A stretch of DNA of 5,008 nucleotides from J061 sp003695725 [NCBI: Candidatus Schekmanbacteria bacterium] (GTDB lineage Bacteria; Schekmanbacteria; GWA2-38-11), in assembly GCA_003695725.1 (NCBI GenBank), contig RFHX01000072.1:1-5008 (forward strand), read 5' to 3'. Numbering within the stretch: position 1 is the stretch's first letter; every line of letters starts with the position of its first letter. Below the pieces are notes generated by a model, which had not been told where the DNA came from, did no database searches, and saw only the letters and a list, made by a program, of their open reading frames with translations. Positions 1 to 5,008 of the stretch are shown here, in pieces. Both the position numbers and the translations under genes were made by a program.

Positions 1-7
1 ATTAAGG

Positions 8-40
8 ATATTTAATTCATTATAAAAATAAATTAAATAT
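8..40. repeat. AT-only inverted repeat at the end of the J-domain gene
   Basis: A perfect 10-base inverted repeat, ATATTTAATT at 8-17 and AATTAAATAT at 31-40, with a 13-base spacer. The right arm covers the stop codon (33-35) and the last codons of the minus-strand J-domain gene. The stem has no G or C and is not followed by a clear U-tract on the minus strand, so it is a poor intrinsic terminator. It may be a weak 3'-end structure, a protein-binding palindrome, or chance in AT-rich DNA. The sequence downstream on the minus strand is cut by the window edge. Confidence 0.4.
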
Positions 41-479
41 TGAATCCTCTCTTTTCAAGTTCTTCATATGCCTTTTTAATTTCAATAACCTTCTCATGGG
101 CAAGTTTTTGTAACTCTTCTCCAAGATGGGACACTTTATCTGGATGGTATTTGGCTAACATTTCACGATAAGCCTTTTTAATTTCTTCTTCATTTGCCCC
201 CCGCTTAACATTCAAGACTTCATAGGGGTCGAATATTTTTTTTCCTCCATTCTTTCGCAAATCTTCATAATTATAGCTCTGATTAAAATCTTTGTCATAA
301 CCTCCATCTCCAACCTTTTGTCCGCCATACTTTTTTTTCATCCACCACAAAAGAACTAGGGGAAATATCAGGTCATCGAGACGCCCTCCAAAGGGGATGA
401 AATCTGGAAGCAAATCTATTGGGAGAATAAAATAAGCAATTGCTAAAACAATAAAGACAAACCAAAGCAGTTGTGACAT
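33..479 (-). CDS. Membrane-anchored J-domain protein with N-terminal DUF1232-like segment
   Basis: A 148-residue protein in two parts. Residues about 4-47 are hydrophobic and contain PIDLLPDFIPFGGRLDD (20-36), the signature of the DUF1232/YkvA family, flanked by two short hydrophobic stretches (about 4-19 and 37-46) that could be membrane segments. A polar, glycine/tyrosine-rich linker (about 48-80) leads to a C-terminal J domain (about 83-144) with the DPYEVLNV opening, the invariant HPD at 112-114 and the helix III/IV pattern ending in IKKAYEELEK. J domains stimulate the ATPase of DnaK-type Hsp70 through HPD. This one lacks the Gly/Phe, zinc-finger and C-terminal substrate domains of true DnaJ, so it is a specialised co-chaperone that probably recruits Hsp70 to the membrane (inferred). 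ATG at 479 lies 11 bases after the leuD-like stop. The only Shine-Dalgarno-like bases (AGGT, 489-492) overlap that stop, suggesting translational coupling. Client unknown. Confidence 0.87.
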   Translation of the reverse strand: MSQLLWFVFIVLAIAYFILPIDLLPDFIPFGGRLDDLIFPLVLLWWMKKKYGGQKVGDGGYDKDFNQSYNYEDLRKNGGKKIFDPYEVLNVKRGANEEEIKKAYREMLAKYHPDKVSHLGEELQKLAHEKVIEIKKAYEELEKRGFNI

Positions 480-490
480 ATTATGAAAAC

Positions 491-991
491 CTATAGAATC
501 AAATCGCCATTTTTTTTAATATAAGCAACCAATCCGCCTTCAGCCAATATCTTCATCATTGTTTCAGGCAAAGGTGAAAAAGAAAATTTTTCTCCACTAC
601 TAACATCCTCGAGGATGCCCTTTGCAATATCAATTCTCAAAATATCACCTTCATTAATTTTGTCTGTATCAACCATAACAGCAGGAAGCCCCACATTTAT
701 ACAGTTGCGGTAAAAGATGCGGGCAAAACTTTTTGCAACTACAGCAGATATTCCAGCCATCTTAATAATTGTAGGGGCATGTTCGCGGCTCGAACCCTGA
801 CCAAAATTTATTCCTGCTACGATAATATCTCCCTCAGAAATTTTTTCATAGAAACCAGGTTTTGCATCTTCTAAAAGATGTTTTGCAAGCTCAGGAAGAT
901 TTGAACGAAGATGAAAAAGCCGTCCGGGCGCAATCAAATCTGTGCTTATATCATCACCAAATTTCCAACATCTTCCTTCAATAATATTCAT
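491..991 (-). CDS. leuD: 3-isopropylmalate/homoaconitate-type dehydratase small subunit
   Basis: A 166-residue protein of the size of the archaeal/type-2 LeuD family (swivel domain of the aconitase superfamily). It pairs with the large subunit encoded just upstream to isomerise a 2- to a 3-hydroxy acid through an unsaturated intermediate in the cytosol. In LeuCD that is 2- to 3-isopropylmalate in leucine synthesis. Visible motifs are [14 protein letters not shown] (11-24), [12 protein letters not shown] (62-73, the substrate-binding GSSREH loop) and [16 protein letters not shown] (88-103). The position before GSSREH is Gln in place of the frequent Cys. The specificity loop after PGR reads FHLRS (26-30), with Arg29 where many bacterial LeuD proteins have a neutral residue. 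This resembles the YLRT loop of methanogen homoaconitase, so the substrate is not certain. The start at 991 follows the leuC-like stop by 14 bases, and AGAGGG (1002-1007) overlaps that stop with a 10-base spacer. Complete. Confidence 0.9.
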   Translation of the reverse strand: MNIIEGRCWKFGDDISTDLIAPGRLFHLRSNLPELAKHLLEDAKPGFYEKISEGDIIVAGINFGQGSSREHAPTIIKMAGISAVVAKSFARIFYRNCINVGLPAVMVDTDKINEGDILRIDIAKGILEDVSSGEKFSFSPLPETMMKILAEGGLVAYIKKNGDLIL

Positions 992-1005
992 ATCTTTTCT
1001 GCCCT

Positions 1006-2259
1006 CTATAAAAAATTGCGCGGATCTGCAATCTTGCCTTCTATTGCCGTGGCAGCAGCAACTGCCGGTGAACCAAGATAAATGAATGCATTCGGATTCC
1101 CCATTCGCCCTTTGAAATTTCGCGGTTGTGTTGCAAGACAGTTTTCTCCATCAGCCAATATTCCCTCATGCACACCAACACAAGCACCGCATCCCGGACC
1201 TGTTACAACAGCGCCAGCCTCAACAAAAATTTCAAGAAGCCCTTCTTTCATTGCATTCAAATAATTGCTTCTCGATGAAGGAGTCACTATCATTCTTGTC
1301 TTCTTGTTGATTTTCTTCCCTTTAAGAATTGATGCTGCAATCCTCAAATCTTCAAGCCGCCCATTACAGGAAGTGCCGAGAAAAACTTGATGAATCGGCA
1401 CATCACCAATTTCATCTATTGTTTTCGTGTTGTGGACAAGATGAGGGCAGGCAATCGTTGGTTTTAGTTTGGTCCCGTCAATCTCTATCGTTTTTTCATA
1501 AACTGCATCTTCATCGGGGAATAATTCTTTGAAATCAGCTTCTCTTCCCCAAGTTTTCAAAAATTCCTTTGTCTTTTCATCTGGCGGAAATATTCCAGTT
1601 TTAGCCCCTGCCTCAACAGACATATTGGCAATGGTTGAACGGGCATCGACTGTTAATTTTTCAATAACATCTCCATGAAACTCCAACGCTTTATATGTTG
1701 CCCCGCTGCTCGATATCATTCCGATTAGATGAAGAATGATATCTTTTGAATATACTCCCTTTTTAAGCTCTCCATTTACAACGATCTTATATGTTTCAGG
1801 CACTCTCATCCAAGTTTTCCCCAAGGCAATGGCAACACCCACATCTGTAGAGCCCATTCCTGTGGCAAAAGCCCCAATAGCGCCTCCTGTGCAGGTATGA
1901 GAGTCTGCTCCGACAATCAAATCGCCCGGTTTCGCATACTTCTCGAGCACTATATGATGGGAAATTCCGTTGCCTATTTCGGAAAGGTGAATCCCTGTTT
2001 TTTGTGCAAATTCACGCAAAAGTTTGTGGTCATTTGAAAGCTCTTTTCGCGGAGAGGGTGAAGCATGGTCTAAAAAGAAAATAGAGTGGTCAGGATTATG
2101 CGCTTTTTCCAATCCCATTTCAATCATCTGCCGCACAGCAAGAGGGCCTGTGCCATCTTGCACATAGCTTAAATCAACATTGACGACAGCAATGTCTCCT
2201 GCATACAAATCCTTCCCACTATGGGCGCTCAAAATCTTTTCTGCCATCGTTTTGCCCAT
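1006..2259 (-). CDS. leuC: 3-isopropylmalate/homoaconitate-type dehydratase large subunit
   Basis: A full-length (417 residues) type-2 LeuC/HacA-like large subunit of the aconitase superfamily. It carries the [4Fe-4S] cluster that binds and activates the substrate hydroxyl, working with the small subunit encoded next. Seen in order: the [10 protein letters not shown] start, [10 protein letters not shown] (33-42), LDHASPSPR (63-71), IGNGISHH (95-102), [20 protein letters not shown] (117-136), [11 protein letters not shown] (295-305), GPGCGACVG (354-362) and [10 protein letters not shown] (380-389). The presumed cluster cysteines are Cys298, Cys357 and Cys360. Cys298 is one residue later than in the usual (S/T)CTNGR motif. 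TQPRNF stands for the usual TxNRNF, and ISHH for ICHQ. Isopropylmalate is the default assignment, but homoaconitate or another 2-alkylmalate-type acid is possible, and leuA/leuB are not in the window. ATG at 2259 is chosen over Met5 because AGGAGG (2270-2275) sits 10 bases upstream of it. Confidence 0.9.
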   Translation of the reverse strand: MGKTMAEKILSAHSGKDLYAGDIAVVNVDLSYVQDGTGPLAVRQMIEMGLEKAHNPDHSIFFLDHASPSPRKELSNDHKLLREFAQKTGIHLSEIGNGISHHIVLEKYAKPGDLIVGADSHTCTGGAIGAFATGMGSTDVGVAIALGKTWMRVPETYKIVVNGELKKGVYSKDIILHLIGMISSSGATYKALEFHGDVIEKLTVDARSTIANMSVEAGAKTGIFPPDEKTKEFLKTWGREADFKELFPDEDAVYEKTIEIDGTKLKPTIACPHLVHNTKTIDEIGDVPIHQVFLGTSCNGRLEDLRIAASILKGKKINKKTRMIVTPSSRSNYLNAMKEGLLEIFVEAGAVVTGPGCGACVGVHEGILADGENCLATQPRNFKGRMGNPNAFIYLGSPAVAAATAIEGKIADPRNFL

Positions 2260-2269
2260 AAAATTTCTG

Positions 2270-2275
2270 CCTCCT
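2270..2275 (-). promoter_or_regulatory. Shine-Dalgarno of the leuC-like gene
   Basis: AGGAGG on the minus strand, 10 bases before ATG 2259. It decides the start: the alternative ATG at Met5 would lie 22 bases away. Confidence 0.75.
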
Positions 2276-2298
2276 CTTTCTTGATGTGAAAAAAACTT

Positions 2299-2327
2299 AC
2301 TACAATAATATTGATAGCACTTGTAAA
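2299..2327 (-). promoter_or_regulatory. Candidate sigma-70-type promoter for the leuC-leuD-J-domain unit
   Basis: On the minus strand, TTTACA (2322-2327; 5 of 6 to TTGACA) is followed after exactly 17 bases by TGTAGT (2299-2304; 4 of 6 to TATAAT). Transcription would start near 2292, leaving a leader of about 33 bases that contains the AGGAGG ribosome site. The -35 element lies inside the palindrome at 2321-2344. The region is very AT-rich, so such matches arise readily by chance. Assignment is from sequence only. Confidence 0.4.
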
Positions 2328-2344
2328 AATAATTATCTATACAA
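2321..2344. promoter_or_regulatory. Imperfect 24-base palindrome, candidate operator in the divergent intergenic region
   Basis: TTGTA (2321-2325) and TACAA (2340-2344) are inverted arms around a symmetric ATAATTAT centre (2329-2336). Ten of twelve base pairs about the dyad are complementary. It overlaps the proposed -35 of the leuC-like promoter (2322-2327) and lies 80 bases upstream of the divergent hotdog gene, a position suited to repression of the former and possibly control of both. The protein that would bind is not encoded in view. No known box such as an LRP, LysR or T-box element is confidently recognised. The rest of the 165-base intergenic region (2260-2424) shows nothing else convincing. 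Confidence 0.4.
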
Positions 2345-2413
2345 AATACACTTCTTTTTTATAGACTGCAAAATAGCTATATGTTAATTCAAATGAGCTT
2401 TTTCATAAAAATC

Positions 2414-2417
2414 AGGA
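2414..2417 (+). promoter_or_regulatory. Shine-Dalgarno of the hotdog-fold gene
   Basis: AGGA, 7 bases before ATG 2425, supporting that start. A weak upstream promoter candidate (TTGATA at 2311-2316, then TATCTA at 2334-2339 after 17 bases) is too poor to annotate as a separate feature. Confidence 0.6.
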
Positions 2418-2424
2418 ATAGGCA

Positions 2425-2904
2425 ATGAAAGAAAAAAAAGAAATACCCAATGACCTTGAAAATAACAGCTGTTTTGTTTGCGGTCCCAAAAATCCATTGG
2501 GTTTTCACCTTCGGTATTTTAAAGAAGGTGAATATGTAATTTCTGAATTTCGTCCTTCTGAACATTACTGCGGCTTTGAAAAAATATTCCACGGAGGACT
2601 TCAATGTACAGTTTTGGACGACCTTACTATTTGGACTGTAATGGTAAAAAGAGGAAAGATGGGAGCAACAAAACAACTAACAGCTGAATTTTTTAAACCT
2701 GTCTATATAGATGAAAAACTAAGAATTGAAGGTAAAATCGTAAAAGAAGAAGGGAATATCTTCACAGTGGAAGCTGTGCTAAAAAATGGTAAAGGAAAAA
2801 TATGTACGAAAGTTGTTTCTGATGTAATAGCCGTTAACAAAGCTCTTTTCAAAAAGCTAACCGGTTGGGATGAAATTCCTGAAAGTTGGGGTAAATATCT
2901 TTAA
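2425..2904 (+). CDS. PaaI-like hotdog-fold protein, probable acyl-CoA thioesterase
   Basis: A 159-residue protein whose pattern fits the PaaI/DUF4442-type hotdog thioesterase superfamily. An N-terminal CFVCGPKNPLGFHLRYF (16-32) matches the 'CxxCGxxNPxGL' opening of one PaaI-like subgroup. HGGLQCTVLDDLTIW (57-71) is the central helix motif, with His57-Gly-Gly and Asp65/Asp66 in the place of the usual acidic catalytic residue. TKQLTAEFFKPVYIDEKLRIEGKIV (82-106) is the long strand with the F-x-K/R-P-V turn typical of the fold. Members hydrolyse acyl-CoA thioesters in the cytosol, usually as dimers or tetramers, and the substrate cannot be read here. The CxxC at 16-19 could be structural or metal binding, but only two cysteines are seen there. 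The gene ends 15 bases before the glycosylase gene, in the same frame, and the two are probably co-transcribed. A functional link to either neighbour is not evident. Confidence 0.82.
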   Translation: MKEKKEIPNDLENNSCFVCGPKNPLGFHLRYFKEGEYVISEFRPSEHYCGFEKIFHGGLQCTVLDDLTIWTVMVKRGKMGATKQLTAEFFKPVYIDEKLRIEGKIVKEEGNIFTVEAVLKNGKGKICTKVVSDVIAVNKALFKKLTGWDEIPESWGKYL

Positions 2905-2919
2905 AAATTTTTCCAAGAA

Positions 2920-3600
2920 ATGTCAGTTTCAACTTCCAATAAAGAAAAGTTACTAAAAATATATGAAATCCTTTTATCTGAAGCAGGACCTCGACATTGG
3001 TGGCCTGCCAAGACCAGATTCGAAGTTATGATTGGCGCAATTTTAACACAAAACACAGCATGGAAAAATGTGGAAAAAGCCATAGTAAATCTTAAAAAGG
3101 CAGGAGCTCTGTCCTTTAAGAAATTCTCATCGTTGAATGAAAAAGAGATAGCAAAACTGATTAAACCATCAGGTTATTTTAATCAGAAAGCAAAACGTCT
3201 TGCCGCATTTTGCAGATTCATAAAAAATGAATATGGCGGCATAATAGACAATATGAGAAAACAGGATACAGCCCTATTAAGAAAAAAACTTCTCGATTTA
3301 AATGGAATTGGTCCTGAAACGGCTGACAGCATTCTTCTTTATGCCCTCGATAAACCCATCTTTGTAATTGATTTATATACGAAAAGGATACTTTCAAGGC
3401 ACAACCTTCTGCCTTTCAATGCAACCTACGATGAATACCAAAAATTTTTTATGGACAATCTTCCGCATAACACACAACTTTATAATGAATATCATGCGCT
3501 CTTAGTCTTTGCTGGTAACAACTATTGCAGAAGGAAACCAAAGTGTTCAGAGTGTCCACTCTTGGGATTCAACGGACATAACCCTGCGGCAGAAATTTAA
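2920..3600 (+). CDS. Endonuclease III-related DNA glycosylase (HhH-GPD, MagIII/COG2231 type)
   Basis: A 226-residue HhH-GPD protein. FEVMIGAILTQNTAWKNVEKA (34-54) is the family's N-terminal helix signature. The helix-hairpin-helix is LNGIGPETADSIL (127-139), followed by the GPD segment FVIDLYTKRIL (148-158) with catalytic Asp151. The residue matching the Schiff-base lysine of E. coli Nth (GVGRKTA) is Glu133, so this is expected to be a monofunctional base glycosylase without Nth-type lyase activity. This residue and the WWPA and LTQNTAW motifs point to the MagIII/COG2231 group, whose characterised member from Helicobacter pylori removes 3-methyladenine. A C-terminal CRRKPKCSECPL (203-214) resembles the Nth iron-sulfur loop, but only three cysteines (203, 209, 212) are present and no fourth follows before the stop. 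The ATG at 2920 is the only in-frame start before residue 37, as an in-frame stop ends at 2904. Its ribosome site is weak, suggesting coupling to the upstream gene. Confidence 0.88.
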   Translation: MSVSTSNKEKLLKIYEILLSEAGPRHWWPAKTRFEVMIGAILTQNTAWKNVEKAIVNLKKAGALSFKKFSSLNEKEIAKLIKPSGYFNQKAKRLAAFCRFIKNEYGGIIDNMRKQDTALLRKKLLDLNGIGPETADSILLYALDKPIFVIDLYTKRILSRHNLLPFNATYDEYQKFFMDNLPHNTQLYNEYHALLVFAGNNYCRRKPKCSECPLLGFNGHNPAAEI

Positions 3601-4022
3601 ATATCCCACAGATACAAACCTGTTGTCTCATCGTATTTTCTTATAAGCTCTTTGCCCTCGAGCTCTAAAATGGAATATTCGCAGGCAAAAACTTTTGTAG
3701 GCGAGAGAAGATGTCCTCCTATAGCATTTCCCTTTCCCTTCGAGAGCGTAACATGAAGATGAACAAAGATATCGTCATCTTTTATTGAAACATTTCCAAA
3801 AGATGAAACAATTTCAAGGGGCTCATAAAAATTAAGAGGGATATATTCTTTTTTCTGCTGGTCATAAAAACCTACTGCTGCCTCTTTTACAGCACCAATA
3901 AGTTGAATAGTCCCAATTCTTACATTTTTCTCTCTGCATACTTCAGTCATACTACGAAGCAAATCCTCTCCGTAGGGCAACTTCCCTACAATTATTCTCT
4001 TAATCTTGTATTCATTATTCAT
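3597..4022 (-). CDS. PPC/DUF296 domain protein
   Basis: A 141-residue protein that is one complete PPC (plant and prokaryote conserved, DUF296) domain. Diagnostic are IGTIQLIGAVKEAAVGFYD (36-54), LEIVSSFGNVS (69-79), FVHLHVTLS (86-94), GNAIGGHLLSPTKVFACEYSI (98-118) and the closing RKYDETTGLYLW (128-139). His88, His90 and His104 are the residues that form a metal site in solved bacterial members, and the domain forms trimers. Plant AHL proteins use it with AT-hook motifs. Stand-alone bacterial copies like this have no AT-hook, and their function is not established, so 'DNA-binding' names given to them are transferred. The start at 4022 is backed by GAGGT (4030-4034) with a 7-base spacer. It lies 21 bases after cysK on the same strand and is likely co-transcribed. 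Its stop overlaps the convergent glycosylase stop in a shared TTAA (3597-3600). Confidence 0.88.
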   Translation of the reverse strand: MNNEYKIKRIIVGKLPYGEDLLRSMTEVCREKNVRIGTIQLIGAVKEAAVGFYDQQKKEYIPLNFYEPLEIVSSFGNVSIKDDDIFVHLHVTLSKGKGNAIGGHLLSPTKVFACEYSILELEGKELIRKYDETTGLYLWDI

Positions 4023-4029
4023 AAGTCTT

Positions 4030-4034
4030 ACCTC
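4030..4034 (-). promoter_or_regulatory. Shine-Dalgarno of the PPC/DUF296 gene
   Basis: GAGGT on the minus strand, 7 bases before ATG 4022, within the 21-base gap after the cysK stop. It supports the start and independent initiation within a cysK-DUF296 message. Confidence 0.6.
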
Positions 4035-4043
4035 AAATTATCA

Positions 4044-4940
4044 TTAAAGACCCATCGATGCATATCTATCGCCCGAATCAGGAAGAATCGTAACAATCGT
4101 TTCATATCTATCTGATACTCGCATTGCTGCGCAAACATTAGCCCCACTTGAAATGCCTACTTCATACCCAAATTCATCCTTGAGCATTTTAGCAGTAGCT
4201 ATCGCTTCGTCAGAAGGAATTGCCTCCACTTCATCTATATACTGCATATCTACAAGGTCAGGAATAAATCCGTCTCCAATTCCCTGAATTTTATGCATTC
4301 CTGGACATCCACCGCTCATTACAGCAGATTCTGCAGGCTCAACTGCAATGGTCTTGAGTTCAGGGAATTCTCTCAAAAGGCGCACTCTCACACCCATCAA
4401 TGTACCTCCTGTCCCTGTACCCGCAACAAAGGCATCAATCTTGCCATCTTTATCGATGTGGCGAAACTGCTTTATGATTTCACGCCCTGTTGTCGTTATA
4501 TGAGTCAAAGTGTTTGTATAATTGCTGAATTGGCGAGGAATAAATGTATGCGGCTCACTTGCTATCTCGTATGCCTTTTTTATAGCTCCATCAAAATCGC
4601 TTTCCCCAACAAGAACAAGCTCAGCGCCCAGTTCTTTAATCCTTTGTTTCCTTTCTTCGCTCATATTCTTGGGCATAACTACTATCATTTTATACCCCTT
4701 CTCCTTTGCAACCATAGAAAATGCAATGCCTGTATTTCCACTCGTCGCCTCTACAATTCTGTCACCCGGTTTTAATTCTCCTGTAAGCTCTGCCATTTCT
4801 ACCATAAATTTTGCAATTCTATCCTTAATGCTTCCTGATGGATTCTTCGACTCATTTTTTGCAAAAATTCTTCCACCGCATTTAGACAAAGGACTCAAGT
4901 CAACCAATGGTGTATTGCCAATCATATCAAGTATGCCCAT
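4044..4940 (-). CDS. cysK: Cysteine synthase (O-acetylserine sulfhydrylase), PLP-dependent
   Basis: A 298-residue fold-type II PLP enzyme, close to the usual 300-310 residues of CysK. It makes cysteine from an activated serine (normally O-acetylserine) and sulfide in the cytosol. Seen: IGNTPLVDL (7-15), the PLP lysine Lys39 in NPSGSIKDR (33-41), the substrate loop EATSGNTGIAF (64-74), the phosphate-binding glycine loop GTGTGGT (174-180), KIQGIGDGFIP (217-227), GISSGA (262-267), and Ser289 in LPDSGDRY (286-293) for the pyridine nitrogen. The segment after Gln137, QFSNYTNTLTHITTTGREI (137-155), departs from the usual NPANPxxHxxTTGPEI, so the activated-serine donor may differ. Cystathionine beta-synthase lacking its CBS domains is a less likely alternative. 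No cysE is in view. ATG at 4940 follows a strong AGGAGG with 7-base spacing. First gene of a probable cysK-DUF296 operon. Confidence 0.92.
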   Translation of the reverse strand: MGILDMIGNTPLVDLSPLSKCGGRIFAKNESKNPSGSIKDRIAKFMVEMAELTGELKPGDRIVEATSGNTGIAFSMVAKEKGYKMIVVMPKNMSEERKQRIKELGAELVLVGESDFDGAIKKAYEIASEPHTFIPRQFSNYTNTLTHITTTGREIIKQFRHIDKDGKIDAFVAGTGTGGTLMGVRVRLLREFPELKTIAVEPAESAVMSGGCPGMHKIQGIGDGFIPDLVDMQYIDEVEAIPSDEAIATAKMLKDEFGYEVGISSGANVCAAMRVSDRYETIVTILPDSGDRYASMGL

Positions 4941-4947
4941 TGGAATT

Positions 4948-4953
4948 CCTCCT
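4948..4953 (-). promoter_or_regulatory. Strong Shine-Dalgarno of cysK
   Basis: AGGAGG on the minus strand with a 7-base spacer to ATG 4940, the best-placed ribosome site in the window. It fixes the cysK start and suggests high translation. Confidence 0.8.
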
Positions 4954-4978
4954 ATTTCAATTCATAATATTTGATATT

Positions 4979-5006
4979 TTTATCTTCAAAAAGATTTGCC
5001 TGTAAA
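4979..5006 (-). promoter_or_regulatory. Weak promoter candidate upstream of cysK
   Basis: On the minus strand, TTTACA (5001-5006) and GATAAA (4979-4984; 4 of 6 to TATAAT) are 16 bases apart. Transcription would start near 4972, with a leader of about 32 bases. The -35 is identical to the one proposed for the leuC-like gene. A small hairpin (ATCTT/AAGAT, 4982-4995) and a short symmetric AATAT-TTG-ATATT (4968-4980) lie in the same stretch. The window ends here, so an upstream operon partner cannot be excluded. Confidence 0.25.
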
Positions 5007-5008
5007 GA

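Noticed and set aside
1082-1532. Small plus-strand open frames opposite the leuC-like gene
   Set aside because: They are antisense shadows of a clear, motif-rich gene; the proteins are low-complexity and match no family.
2311-2339. Plus-strand promoter TTGATA-17-TATCTA for the hotdog gene
   Set aside because: The -10 matches only three of six consensus bases. It is no better than chance in such AT-rich DNA, although a promoter must exist somewhere in this gap.
2370-2403. Possible terminator: AGCT arms at 2375-2378 and 2396-2399 followed by a T-run
   Set aside because: The core stem is only four bases, with a mismatch before any extension and a 17-base loop. No plus-strand gene ends upstream of it, so there is nothing to terminate.
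2389-2676. Minus-strand open frame of 95 residues opposite the hotdog gene
   Set aside because: It lies antisense to a recognisable hotdog-fold gene, is Phe/Lys-rich from reversed A/T-rich codons, and has no domain signature.
2901-3083. Minus-strand open frame opposite the start of the glycosylase gene
   Set aside because: A shadow of the glycosylase coding strand, with no family signature.
4293-4974. Two long plus-strand open frames (160 and 150 residues) opposite cysK
   Set aside because: They are antisense to a complete cysK with all catalytic motifs. Cysteine/serine-rich translations without a domain are typical of mirror frames.
4941-5008. T-box or S-box type riboswitch ahead of cysK
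   Set aside because: The visible leader is only 68 bases, with two tiny AT-rich hairpins and none of the conserved T-box or SAM-riboswitch motifs.

Overview
The window is AT-rich bacterial (or possibly archaeal-like) chromosomal DNA, by eye near 40 % G+C, tightly packed with ordinary-looking metabolic and maintenance genes. There is no sign of phage, transposon, plasmid, CRISPR or RNA genes. Gene content (a type-2 LeuC/LeuD-like hydro-lyase pair, a MagIII/COG2231-type endonuclease III relative, a PPC/DUF296 protein, a bacterial CysK) and codon use rich in A/T suggest an anaerobic or uncultured bacterial lineage such as those around the old Deltaproteobacteria, Nitrospirota or Schekmanbacteria. 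That placement is inference only.

Right to left on the minus strand from about 2300 to 33 runs a three-gene unit: large subunit (leuC-like), small subunit (leuD-like), then a short membrane-anchored J-domain protein. Gaps are 14 and 11 bases, and the ribosome sites of the last two genes overlap the upstream stop codons, so this looks like one transcript. The large and small subunits together form a [4Fe-4S] isopropylmalate/homoaconitate-type isomerase. Neither leuA nor leuB is in view, and several active-site motifs depart from textbook LeuCD, so the exact substrate is open.

A 165-base AT-rich intergenic region (2260-2424) separates this unit from a divergent plus-strand pair. It holds a plausible leuC promoter and an imperfect 24-base palindrome over its -35 element, which is a candidate operator. 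The plus-strand pair encodes a PaaI-like hotdog-fold protein and an endonuclease III-related DNA glycosylase of the MagIII type, 15 bases apart and in the same frame.

The glycosylase gene collides tail-to-tail with a second minus-strand unit: cysK (O-acetylserine sulfhydrylase-like) followed 21 bases later by a PPC/DUF296 domain gene. The two convergent genes share a 4-base TTAA in which both stop codons are embedded, leaving no room for a terminator between them. The right-hand end (4941-5008) is the cysK leader, with a strong Shine-Dalgarno and a weak promoter candidate.

I do not see a clearly new system here. The most useful leads are the altered active site of the large hydro-lyase subunit, the candidate operator at 2321-2344, the DUF1232-J-domain fusion attached to the leuCD-like genes, and the glycosylase with an incomplete cysteine set.
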